DNA from: a virus
Strand: one strand, 5' to 3'
DNA length: 28,143 nt
IMG/VR virus record: IMGVR_UViG_3300017756_000077
Coordinates: 1-28,143 of that record
Of this stretch, positions 1-6,154 are shown one piece after another. The first letter of the stretch is position 1, and each line of letters opens with the position of its first letter. The position numbers were made by a program, and so were the translations under genes. The notes under the pieces were generated by a model. The model did not search any database. It worked only from the letters and a program-made list of their open reading frames with translations, and was not told the origin of the DNA.

Positions 1-44
1 ATTTAAAAACGGGGATATAATAGCCTAACCAGTAACCAATCAAC

Positions 45-98
45 GGGGCGCACACAAGATAGCTTTACTCTCCTTCCCCAAGTTAGCTATCGCGCCCC
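45..98. repeat. Two-part GC-rich inverted repeat with one-sided bulge
   Basis: Outer arms GGGGCGC (45-51) and GCGCCCC (92-98) pair perfectly. Inner arms GATAGCT (58-64) and AGCTATC (85-91) also pair perfectly. On the plus strand a 6-nt bulge (ACACAA, 52-57) lies on one side only, and the loop is 20 nt (65-84). This gives 14 paired positions, GC-rich on the outside, in an otherwise AT-rich genome. The stop codon of the HTH gene (83-85) sits at the loop edge, and on the minus strand the loop carries an AAGGAG sequence. It could be a transcript-end structure, a riboregulator of a gene beyond the window, or a DNA-level site. The function is not established. Confidence 0.6.
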
Positions 99-529
99 AC
101 CTGCTCGCGCAAGTGCGCACCTAGACCAACCAATAGAAAATGCTTCTTCCCACCCGCTTGCGATTTCCTCAACCGCTTGCGCTCACCCTCTAGCACACAC
201 CATAGAACTTCTTTCTCTAACAGCTCACTCATCCCCCGACTCGCGCTCGTTCTATGTACCCCTATCATCTTGCAATAATAACTAATGGCATCATGGCTAC
301 TCCAGGTTTGCCATCGATACCGCTCGCACACGCTCCAAAGTAACAGCTTCGCTACTGGCGATAAATCTTCTCGCCCCGCGTGCGTGCGATAGAGATTCCA
401 TATTTCTTTTTTTAACTTAGAATAATCGCGAAAGGTTTTATCGAACTCGATGGATATGAGTGCGCTCTCGCGCTCGCGCTCAATGTTCCCCGCGCTCACC
501 CACCAGGAATTTTTTAATTCTTCTCTCAT
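83..529 (-). CDS. Winged-helix (HTH_36-like) DNA-binding protein, possible replication initiator or regulator
   Basis: The protein has 148 residues from ATG 529, which has a strong AAGGAG ribosome site 5-6 nt upstream. A longer frame from a TTG at 559 lies inside a hairpin and is disfavoured. Residues about 56-115 (from LSPVAKLLLW to LLEKEVLW) follow the helix pattern of HTH_36 proteins: a conserved first helix, then a recognition segment around IGVHRTSASRGMSELL. Such domains occur in phage and plasmid replication initiators and in regulators. The C-terminus is basic (RKRLRKSQAGGKK). The N-terminal part is charged, and its codons are unusually GC-rich (GCGCTC repeats at 462-481). It lies downstream of four palindromic 22-bp repeats, so binding to them is a reasonable inference. 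Family membership is judged by eye. Confidence 0.7.
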   Translation of the reverse strand: MREELKNSWWVSAGNIERERESALISIEFDKTFRDYSKLKKEIWNLYRTHAGREDLSPVAKLLLWSVCERYRWQTWSSHDAISYYCKMIGVHRTSASRGMSELLEKEVLWCVLEGERKRLRKSQAGGKKHFLLVGLGAHLREQVGRDS

Positions 530-550
530 ACTTCTCCTTTCTTTCTTGAA

Positions 551-582
551 GAGACACAAAACCCCTTAAGGGTTTTTGTCTC
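551..582. other. Bulged 13-bp hairpin in the leader of the HTH gene
   Basis: GAGACA (551-556) pairs with TGTCTC (577-582), and AAAACCC (558-564) pairs with GGGTTTT (570-576). A single C bulge lies at 557 and the loop is CTTAA. Read leftwards it sits just upstream of the ribosome site and ATG of the HTH gene at 529, so it would be a 5'-UTR hairpin or a weak terminator/attenuator between the small-gene operon and that gene. Only four T residues follow the GC part on the minus strand, so intrinsic termination is uncertain. Confidence 0.45.
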
Positions 583-613
583 TATATATATATTTCATAT
601 ATATACGGATATT
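583..613. other. AT-rich stretch next to the repeat array
   Basis: This is a nearly pure alternating T/A tract (TATATATATATTTCATATATATA), broken only by a few C/G bases near its right end. It lies between the bulged hairpin and the 22-bp repeats. An AT-rich tract beside iterons is the usual layout of a DNA unwinding element. It could equally hold the promoter of the HTH gene, since several TATATA hexamers fit a -10 box, but no convincing -35 box was found. The whole interval 530-691 has no gene and holds only this tract, the hairpin and the repeats. Confidence 0.4.
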
Positions 614-696
614 TGTAGCGTTATGCTATAGTCGTTGCAGTGATTTGCTACAGTCGTTGTAGCGTTATGCTACAAGCATTGTAGCGCTTTGCTACA
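614..696. repeat. Four tandem 17-bp palindromes at an exact 22-bp period (iteron or operator array)
   Basis: Copies start at 614, 636, 658 and 680. Each has the form TGTAGC-N5-GCTACA: TGTAGCGTTATGCTATA, TGCAGTGATTTGCTACA, TGTAGCGTTATGCTACA and TGTAGCGCTTTGCTACA. Spacers are 5 nt (GTCGT, GTCGT, AGCAT). A 22-bp period is about two helical turns, so bound dimers would lie on one face of the DNA. The array is upstream of the winged-helix gene and next to an AT tract. Both replication iterons and repressor operators look like this, and the sequence alone does not decide between them. The repeat geometry is directly visible. Confidence 0.85.
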
Positions 697-766
697 AGCT
701 AACCAATACCACCAAGCAACATAACAAGCCGATTAAGGCTAATTTCATCATCATTTCATGGTTCAT
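692..766 (-). CDS. Tiny single-span membrane peptide (24 aa)
   Basis: ATG at 766 overlaps the stop of the preceding 59-aa gene as ATGA, and the frame ends in TAG at 692-694. The peptide reads MNHEMMMKL followed by a hydrophobic run (about residues 8-24, rich in Leu, Val and Cys) that could span a membrane once. The stop overlaps the last palindromic repeat by 5 nt. It has no family I recognise. The start-stop coupling and uninterrupted hydrophobicity favour a real product, but at this length chance is possible. Confidence 0.4.
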   Translation of the reverse strand: MNHEMMMKLALIGLLCCLVVLVSL

Positions 767-942
767 TCTTCTTTCTCCTCCTTGTCAAACCCAAAGGCTA
801 CTTGACTAATAATGTTCTCAATTCTTTTATAAGTATCTAAATCTTCTTTTGATTTGGTGGCCTGTCTATCTATCTCGGTGGCGTAATCACCGAGGACAGT
901 AACAATAATATGTTTATCTTTTTCGCTTAGAATCAGTCTCAT
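763..942 (-). CDS. Hypothetical 59-aa charged protein
   Basis: The start is ATG 942, with an AAGGAG ribosome site about 7 nt upstream. An in-frame TTG at 987 has no such support. The protein begins MRLILSEKDKHIIVTVLGDY, is mainly helical and charged in its second half (KSKEDLDTYKRIENIISQ) and ends in an acidic/basic tail (DKEEKEE). It overlaps the end of the upstream GKGD-type gene by 29 nt and is followed by the ATGA-coupled membrane peptide. No family is recognised. Confidence 0.6.
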   Translation of the reverse strand: MRLILSEKDKHIIVTVLGDYATEIDRQATKSKEDLDTYKRIENIISQVAFGFDKEEKEE

Positions 943-1048
943 TTTTTTGCTCCTTATTTGGTTTCTTCTTACCAAAGATTTTATCAAAATTATCTCTATA
1001 TTCTTGGCTATAGACTAAATCTCTTGGTTTATCACCTTTACCCGCCAT
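914..1048 (-). CDS. Small conserved phage protein of the MAGKGDKPR type (44 aa)
   Basis: The protein begins MAGKGDKPRDLVYSQEYRDN and continues with FDKIFGKKKPNK. The pattern GKGDxxR followed by Y/F-D-x-IFGKKK is common in very small proteins of many unrelated phages. The function is unknown, although the strong charge suggests nucleic acid or protein binding. The ATG at 1048 has an AGGTGA ribosome site, and the gene overlaps the zinc-ribbon gene upstream by 11 nt. It is too short for usual gene-length cut-offs, but the family pattern makes it convincing. Confidence 0.7.
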   Translation of the reverse strand: MAGKGDKPRDLVYSQEYRDNFDKIFGKKKPNKEQKNETDSKRKR

Positions 1049-1208
1049 GACTCACCTTTTGATTATCATCTTTGGGTGGATAGGCATTGGCTACCGCTCC
1101 ACATTCTTTACATTCAAAAGTAAGTTTTAGATTAAATAAATAGTTGTAATAACTAATATCTGTTTCTTTTATTACTTCCATATTGGCATTGCAATTAAAA
1201 CATTTCAT
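1038..1208 (-). CDS. Zinc-ribbon-like small protein (56 aa)
   Basis: Two CxxC knuckles are visible: C3-F-N-C6 at the N-terminus and C33-K-E-C36 after a beta-like stretch (NYLFNLKLTFE). This is the standard treble-clef or zinc-ribbon spacing. ATG 1208 has a GAGGTGA ribosome site and forms an ATGA overlap with the preceding 46-aa gene. Zinc-ribbon miniproteins in phage early regions often bind nucleic acid or host polymerase, but no specific role can be read here. Confidence 0.65.
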   Translation of the reverse strand: MKCFNCNANMEVIKETDISYYNYLFNLKLTFECKECGAVANAYPPKDDNQKVSHGG

Positions 1209-1345
1209 TGTTCACCTCTCGTTTGTATTTCAAAGTGATTGATTTCATTTCTCTCAACCGCTTCTTTAAACTTCTTTTTAAGTTCATCTTGACTTAGATT
1301 GATCGCATCATCAATGAAGACCACACCTTTAACTGCATCGCTCAT
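1205..1345 (-). CDS. Hypothetical 46-aa protein coupled to the methyltransferase gene
   Basis: ATG 1345 overlaps the methyltransferase stop as ATGA, and its own stop TGA overlaps the next ATG (1208) in the same way. The protein begins MSDAVKGVVFIDDAINLSQD and continues as a charged helix (ELKKKFKEAVER). No family is recognised. The double start-stop overlaps on both sides are the main support. The ribosome site is weak (TGGA), so translation probably depends on termination of the upstream gene. Confidence 0.55.
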   Translation of the reverse strand: MSDAVKGVVFIDDAINLSQDELKKKFKEAVERNEINHFEIQTRGEQ

Positions 1346-2481
1346 ATTTCCATGTTCTTTAAAATGTGTGCTATGACCTCTATAGTCCAGCCATTTCCGA
1401 GCATTTGGTAGCGTCTTGTATTTGATACATGGTTCGTGTAATTATCTGGTACTGTTTGCAAGCGCTCACATTCGATAGGTTTTAGCTTGCGCCAATAGAC
1501 TTCTTGTTCTTCGGTTATTTGCAATATATGTTGTTTGGTTAATGCGCTTGTAAGGGTGTTCATTTTCTCATCTTGCCTTTCAACCAAATGTCTCATATGC
1601 CTGGGCGACCAATCTTTTCCTGTTTTTCTTTTATGCTCATATCTTATTTGATTGGCTTCAGGTGTTCTTACTTCTGTCATAGCCCTAACATCAACTAACT
1701 TCTGCGGTATTCCTGTTGCGTGAAAAGTACCACTTCTTTCAAAGTTTGCTTTAGATGATTTGTAATACTGCGATTTAATTGTTTGCGACTTTTCTGGTAA
1801 GTCATTAGTATCGTCAACTAACTTTTGTGGCACTAAAATCATGCCATTGTTTCCAGAATCTTTAAAAACCATTTGCCTTCTACTTTTCTTTAAATAGTTT
1901 TCAACACTTGAACCTTTGTAATAGTTAGCATCCAGACAATGACTTTTATCTCTTTCGGTATTGAAGCCATCTTCGAGAACATCTTTCAGAACAACTCCTC
2001 TATCCTTAGGTTGCTCAACATTAGGAATGTTAGTCCAATAGTATCTCTGTCTTGATTGAGCGGAAACTAAAGAGCTATTAATAAAGATAGGTTCAACGCC
2101 CATATATTCAGATATAACATCCAAGTATTCTTTTTTCATCTTCACATTTTCTAGTAAAAAATATTTCGGCTGTAAATATGAGATAGCTTTGTGAAACTCA
2201 AAAAATAACATGGATCGAGGATCATCGAATGCAAGCTGCTTACCAGCAAAACTAAATCCTTGACATGGTGAACCACCCATCACCAAATCAATCTTTGGCA
2301 AAGTAGACAAATCTAACTTGGTAATATCACCCACTTGAATAATCTCTGGGTAATTAGCCGCGCTCACTTGCATGGCATACTTATCAATCTCACTTGCGTA
2401 ATACTTATCGACTTTAATGCCTAGCCTGTCCAAGGCTAACATTCCGCAAGACATACCATCAAACAGACTTAATACATTCAC
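1342..2481 (-). CDS. C5-cytosine DNA methyltransferase
   Basis: The protein has 379 residues. Motif I (SLFDGMSCGMLALD, residues 5-18) binds S-adenosylmethionine. Motif IV GGSPCQGFSFAG has the catalytic C73, motif VI is ENV (111-113), motif VIII is QSRQRYYW (142-149), and motif X is GNGWTIEVIAHIL near the C-terminus. The variable region between VIII and IX carries the target-recognition part. All catalytic motifs are intact, so the enzyme should methylate cytosine C5. No partner restriction enzyme is adjacent, so it is an orphan enzyme likely used against host restriction or for regulation. A GGAGG site lies 9 nt before ATG 2481. The target sequence cannot be read from the protein by eye. Confidence 0.92.
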   Translation of the reverse strand: MNVLSLFDGMSCGMLALDRLGIKVDKYYASEIDKYAMQVSAANYPEIIQVGDITKLDLSTLPKIDLVMGGSPCQGFSFAGKQLAFDDPRSMLFFEFHKAISYLQPKYFLLENVKMKKEYLDVISEYMGVEPIFINSSLVSAQSRQRYYWTNIPNVEQPKDRGVVLKDVLEDGFNTERDKSHCLDANYYKGSSVENYLKKSRRQMVFKDSGNNGMILVPQKLVDDTNDLPEKSQTIKSQYYKSSKANFERSGTFHATGIPQKLVDVRAMTEVRTPEANQIRYEHKRKTGKDWSPRHMRHLVERQDEKMNTLTSALTKQHILQITEEQEVYWRKLKPIECERLQTVPDNYTNHVSNTRRYQMLGNGWTIEVIAHILKNMEI

Positions 2482-2536
2482 GACTGCCTCCAGGTAATTG
2501 TTCTACATCAAACCATCCGCACGGGTAATTAATCAT
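2459..2536 (-). CDS. Possible 25-aa leader peptide before the methyltransferase
   Basis: An ATG at 2536, one base after the primase stop, opens a 25-codon frame (starts MINYPCGWFDVEQLPGG) that ends 22 nt inside the methyltransferase gene. Its codons contain the methyltransferase ribosome site (GGAGG), so translation of it could couple or gate methyltransferase synthesis. It has no ribosome site of its own. It may simply be chance reading through a short gap. Confidence 0.22.
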   Translation of the reverse strand: MINYPCGWFDVEQLPGGSRECIKSV

Positions 2537-2537
2537 A

Positions 2538-4370
2538 TTAAAAATCTCCAAAATTAAAGTTGCTCTCTTTGTAAGGCTCAAGCACGGCCTCTTTTCTAAA
2601 CAATGTCTTGATTGATACATCGACTTCGGATGAATTACTTTTCACCACCGCACCCTTCACCACGCGCAACCGCTCATAGTCCACTCCATTATCAATACAA
2701 ATTCTCTCCGCTTCTTCTTCATTCGCTAACCACAAGGCTATTGCTAACCTATGACCATCGACTAAAGAAGATGCGCCTCGTATCTTACTGCGCACATTCA
2801 TCGGATCGTCATCAGCTTGGAGAGCCGCTTTTGACATATGATGAATACTTAGGGTGCAACAGTTAAAGCGCGAGGAGATAGAGGCGCAAAGTTGACAGTA
2901 AAGTTGAGCAGCTTCATTAGATGAACTAATCGGCGCTCCACTCATGGCTTGGATTGGGTCAATGATAACCAGTTCTAAATTCGGTATGGTTTCTAATTCA
3001 GCTAAGAGTTCTCTAGCTTGATCGGTGATTTGTAAACCTTTGGAATCATCTCTAATGAGTATTAAAGGTTCAGGTTGATCGGGGATTGTATGGGTGAATA
3101 CATCGTAAGGTGCATCGAATCTTTTATTACCTTTATCCAAAGCATTGATTCGTCTATGGATTTCAACCAAGTCATCCTCGGCTGATAGTATCACCACATT
3201 ACCGCCTTTGAGTATGGGATGATCAAACCACATTCCAGAGCCTTGCGATACTTTAATGGCTAAATCTAATGCCATCATGGATTTACCTACCCCACCAATC
3301 GAGGCAAGGATACCAGGCTTGGATATTTCTAACAGTTTATCCACAAGCCAAACTTTTGGCGGCGGTTCTTTAACTAGGTTTCTAATGGGGTGTTTGGTTA
3401 GACCTAAACCTTGATTAAGTATTTCTAATCTAACTCTATCTAATCCATGAGTTTTAGCTAAATCGTTATAGTCTCCTCTCGCGCTCGGCACGCGCACGAA
3501 ACAGTTAGGAATGGCAGATGCTACCTCGTTAGCTTTCCTCTCTCCTACGCCGTTCTCATCGTTATCTAGGGCTATATATAATCTTGCCTGAGATATCTTC
3601 CTAATATTAGTAACAGCCTCCAGAGTAAAGTTCGCAGAAAATACGCAAACTGTCGGTATCTTCGTACTTTCATAAACTGTGGCTGCGGTTGAGTATCCCT
3701 CAACAATAATTAAGTTTTCTTGCGTGGCTAATGTTGATGGCTCGCACCCAATAAGAAAAACATTACCTTTAATTTCGCTCGCGCTCACAAATCTTTTCTG
3801 TCCTTTCTTATCGATATACTGTAAACTACGCACCTCTCCGCTTACTGCTGAGATAACAGGAACAATTAAACTTCCGTTCAGTTGTTTCAATCCATAGCTT
3901 TTAACATTTTTACTATTTAGATACTCATGCGAGATCACGGGCTGACAGTTCTTATATCTTTCTTTTACTTCTTTAGCTACTTCATCATGCCTAACTTTCT
4001 TCGCTACTTCGGCCCGCTCAATAGCTTCCTCCATTCTTTTTTGTAGTGCGACTCTATCAATGTTAGATAGTTGATTGGTGTTAATGCTTGACCACTTATG
4101 TTGTTCACCAGTTCGCCAGTTACCAAAAGTTGCAAAATAATTTCCGTCTAGCTCGTTGATAACATACCAACCGCTACGCTCATTGCCTTTGTCTGGTCTA
4201 ACACCAGGCGCAGACTTGACTGGAACTCGCGTAACCTTGCCTGTTAAATCTAATTGATTTACATACAAGCCTTGGTTATTCATCTCGTTTTGCAGATCAT
4301 AGATATTATTTCCTTGCTGGAAATTATGATCTTGATTGTTTGTAATTACCCTATATTTAGTCAGATCCAT
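2538..4370 (-). CDS. TOPRIM primase fused to RepA-like helicase
   Basis: The protein has 610 residues from ATG 4370, which overlaps the upstream stop by 14 nt with AAGG about 9 nt before it. An in-frame ATG at 4412 would add 14 residues but lacks a ribosome site. The N-terminal part has the YFATFGNWRTGE segment typical of phage TOPRIM primases. The TOPRIM domain follows: LIIVEGYS (Glu near residue 224) and ALDNDENG (the D-x-D near 269-271). The C-terminal part is a RecA-fold helicase of the RepA/AAA_25 type: Walker A SIGGVGKS (about 357-364), ILSAEDD, Walker B LVIIDP (about 467-472) and SIHHMSK. It should prime and unwind DNA at the phage fork. No DNA polymerase is seen in the window. Confidence 0.9.
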   Translation of the reverse strand: MDLTKYRVITNNQDHNFQQGNNIYDLQNEMNNQGLYVNQLDLTGKVTRVPVKSAPGVRPDKGNERSGWYVINELDGNYFATFGNWRTGEQHKWSSINTNQLSNIDRVALQKRMEEAIERAEVAKKVRHDEVAKEVKERYKNCQPVISHEYLNSKNVKSYGLKQLNGSLIVPVISAVSGEVRSLQYIDKKGQKRFVSASEIKGNVFLIGCEPSTLATQENLIIVEGYSTAATVYESTKIPTVCVFSANFTLEAVTNIRKISQARLYIALDNDENGVGERKANEVASAIPNCFVRVPSARGDYNDLAKTHGLDRVRLEILNQGLGLTKHPIRNLVKEPPPKVWLVDKLLEISKPGILASIGGVGKSMMALDLAIKVSQGSGMWFDHPILKGGNVVILSAEDDLVEIHRRINALDKGNKRFDAPYDVFTHTIPDQPEPLILIRDDSKGLQITDQARELLAELETIPNLELVIIDPIQAMSGAPISSSNEAAQLYCQLCASISSRFNCCTLSIHHMSKAALQADDDPMNVRSKIRGASSLVDGHRLAIALWLANEEEAERICIDNGVDYERLRVVKGAVVKSNSSEVDVSIKTLFRKEAVLEPYKESNFNFGDF

Positions 4371-4710
4371 CGCGTATAACCTTGTCCATATGACCAGTAC
4401 GGGCTTGTTCATTAGCCCAAGTCATATATTCATTTACCACGCGACCAAATAATAGTTCTCTGTCTGTTCTTTCCCACTCGTGCATGACAAATGTGCCACG
4501 CTTTTTTGATATATCTAAGTAAGTTTCTCTCGACTGTGTGATTGCATAATCTATCCCTTCATCACACACAACTGCTATTCTTTTCAACTTATTATCCTCG
4601 CGTAATAGTTTTAAATGTTCCATAGAGCAAGCTCCATGTATTGTGTTCTCTCCAATCTTCAGGAATGGCCCAGTCGGTATGCGACAATAGCCACATAACG
4701 CTGGGCGCAT
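4357..4710 (-). CDS. Putative zinc-finger protein of the replication module
   Basis: The protein has 117 residues from ATG 4710. The longer frame would need a GTG at 4755 inside the upstream gene. The start directly follows an A8 run and has no ribosome site, so it is probably coupled to the SSB-like gene ending at 4721. The N-terminus holds CGYC-x16-HGAC, then SMEHLKLL, a likely treble-clef zinc site made from C6, C9, a His and C28. The rest is alpha/beta with no recognised fold. It lies between the SSB-like and primase-helicase genes, so a role at the fork or as a loading factor is an inference. Confidence 0.7.
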   Translation of the reverse strand: MRPALCGYCRIPTGPFLKIGENTIHGACSMEHLKLLREDNKLKRIAVVCDEGIDYAITQSRETYLDISKKRGTFVMHEWERTDRELLFGRVVNEYMTWANEQARTGHMDKVIRDGSD

Positions 4711-4720
4711 TTTTTTTAGA

Positions 4721-5200
4721 TTAAAATGGAATTGCGTCTGTATCTGCTTTCGCACTTACAGTTTCCTGCGCTTTAACCTCAGCTTTGCTTTCTGTTACAG
4801 GTTTGTAATTGTTACCATAATCATCATCAATTCTAAGGTACTTGTTTCCATCTTTATCAATTTCGGTTATATCGCACATAACGCTTTTGCCCATTATCCC
4901 GTCTGTTTTCCAAGTTTCGCTAAACTTAGGTAGACCAGCTGCAACAAACAAACCATTAAGTTTTGATACACCAACATTAACTGCTTTGGGATTTCCGCTA
5001 CTAACTGTGTACCACTCTTTAACAGATGCAGAACCTTTGGGAAATATAAAGCTAAGTTCTACTTTAATAACATCTCCGTTTTTGTCTGTACCCTCAAAAA
5101 TTGTTTCTTCAACAACTTTTATTTCATGCACACCTGGTTTAATAGTAGATTCACCCATGTCCAATGAGAAATCATCATTCTTATATTGTTTTAAATCCAT
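4721..5200 (-). CDS. SSB-like single-stranded DNA-binding protein (DUF669-like)
   Basis: The protein has 159 residues, with a beta-rich first 115 residues resembling the OB-like phage proteins of the DUF669 type found beside recombinases. A flexible Lys/Ala/Glu linker follows, and the protein ends DTDAIPF. The tip I-P-F after acidic residues matches the C-terminal tail of bacterial SSB, which docks replication and repair proteins. No SSB OB-fold signature can be read directly, so the call rests on the tail, the length and the neighbours (RecA-fold ATPase and primase). ATG 5200 has an AAGG site 8 nt upstream. Confidence 0.72.
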   Translation of the reverse strand: MDLKQYKNDDFSLDMGESTIKPGVHEIKVVEETIFEGTDKNGDVIKVELSFIFPKGSASVKEWYTVSSGNPKAVNVGVSKLNGLFVAAGLPKFSETWKTDGIMGKSVMCDITEIDKDGNKYLRIDDDYGNNYKPVTESKAEVKAQETVSAKADTDAIPF

Positions 5201-5228
5201 ATTGATACCCTTTATATCTATATATTAA

Positions 5229-5429
5229 TTAACCTGGATCGTAAGAATCATAATCAGATAAGTATTTGATTAAATCCTCACAATCCGCCTGCATTGAAAT
5301 AAGCCAATGTAATCCGTCAAGAGGTAATGAGTTGTCCTCTGGATTGATAGAATCTATGTGTTTATTCAAGATCATATCAAACAGTTTTAAGGTTCTCTTT
5401 ACTCTTTCAACTTCTCCTAATCGGCTCAT
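5229..5429 (-). CDS. Hypothetical 66-aa acidic helical protein
   Basis: ATG 5429 overlaps the ATPase stop as ATGA, with a GAGG site about 9 nt upstream. The frame could be extended to a GTG at 5459, but this is less likely. The protein begins MSRLGEVERVKRTLKLFDMI and ends in an Asp/Tyr-rich tail (DYDSYDPG). It is predicted helical, with no recognised family. Its place between the Sak4-like ATPase and the SSB-like protein suggests an accessory role in recombination or replication. Confidence 0.6.
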   Translation of the reverse strand: MSRLGEVERVKRTLKLFDMILNKHIDSINPEDNSLPLDGLHWLISMQADCEDLIKYLSDYDSYDPG

Positions 5430-6154
5430 TTCAACATTTCCTCTCTTATGGTTGCCCACTCAAAAGGCATCTCACTGGGCAAGCCATATCTATTCTTGGC
5501 CATATAACCAGGTGCTTGCTCAGTAAAAATAGTTCTGTCGCCAGCAACAGTCTTGGTAGTCATACCCATCTTGCCTTTGACTTGTACAGTTCCAACTTTA
5601 TAGTTGGCAAAAAAGACTGCATCGCTATGTTCTACCAACAGGTCAGCAGCTTTACGATGTAGTTTGATTTCATGTCGATCATGTGGATCATTAGATGGGT
5701 CTTCATATCTGCGAATCTGATTGTGTGCAATCTGTATTACAGTCATAGACTTTTCATCTCTGAGTTTGTTAAGAACCTCAACATACTCTTTCCACTTATC
5801 AAGAGCTGCAACATAGCCTTTACCATATGCAGGTGTATCTATTTGCGCCCAGCCATTTTCATTACAAACATGATCCCATAACAAAGTTTCTAACCAGTCT
5901 AATGAATCAATACAGGCAACACGAAACTCGTGATCTTCTGTAAGTAAAGAATTTAAGTTAGTCATAAACTCTTCATAGCTTTTGGCTACTGGAAAGTGAT
6001 CGCACTCAATCTTACCGATACCATCTTCAGATTGTACGATTACACATTTATCCATGCTTGCAGCAAATGATGTTTTACCAATACCGCCTGGGCCATAACA
6101 TATAAGTCTTGGTGGTTTTACTTTACCTTTCTTTTGGATTGCAGCTAAACTCAT
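5426..6154 (-). CDS. RecA-fold ATPase, AAA_24 / Sak4-like recombinase
   Basis: The protein has 242 residues. Walker A is YGPGGIGKTSFAA (20-32) and Walker B is VACIDSLDWLE in the first half. MTVIQIAHNQIRRYEDPSNDP and LVEHSDAVFFANYK follow, as usual in phage AAA_24 ATPases. This short RecA-like core without the extra RecA domains is the form called Sak4, which promotes annealing or strand exchange, usually with a phage SSB partner; an SSB-like gene lies two genes on. The start ATG 6154 overlaps the preceding stop as ATGA. A plain DNA-binding ATPase loader is the alternative. Confidence 0.8.
   Translation of the reverse strand: MSLAAIQKKGKVKPPRLICYGPGGIGKTSFAASMDKCVIVQSEDGIGKIECDHFPVAKSYEEFMTNLNSLLTEDHEFRVACIDSLDWLETLLWDHVCNENGWAQIDTPAYGKGYVAALDKWKEYVEVLNKLRDEKSMTVIQIAHNQIRRYEDPSNDPHDRHEIKLHRKAADLLVEHSDAVFFANYKVGTVQVKGKMGMTTKTVAGDRTIFTEQAPGYMAKNRYGLPSEMPFEWATIREEMLK

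Noticed and set aside
1-44. Open frame on the minus strand from a GTG near position 33 to the left edge, with an AAGGAG upstream
   Set aside because: The distance from the ribosome-like site to the GTG is long (about 14 nt), the frame has only about 18 codons before the edge, and it overlaps the inverted repeat. A real gene cut by the edge is possible but cannot be supported.
462-481. GCGCTC repeat (GCGCTCTCGCGCTCGCGCTC) and similar GC-rich words at 3481, 3776 and 7065
   Set aside because: At 462-481 it codes for a Glu/Arg run in the HTH protein, and GCGC words are found throughout the window. No spacing or pairing supports a site.
559-559. Longer start (TTG at 559) for the HTH gene
   Set aside because: It lies inside a hairpin with no ribosome site, whereas ATG 529 has AAGGAG at ideal distance.
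614-696. CRISPR array interpretation of the 22-bp repeats
   Set aside because: Spacers are only 5 nt and two are identical, so the units are tandem palindromes and not a CRISPR.
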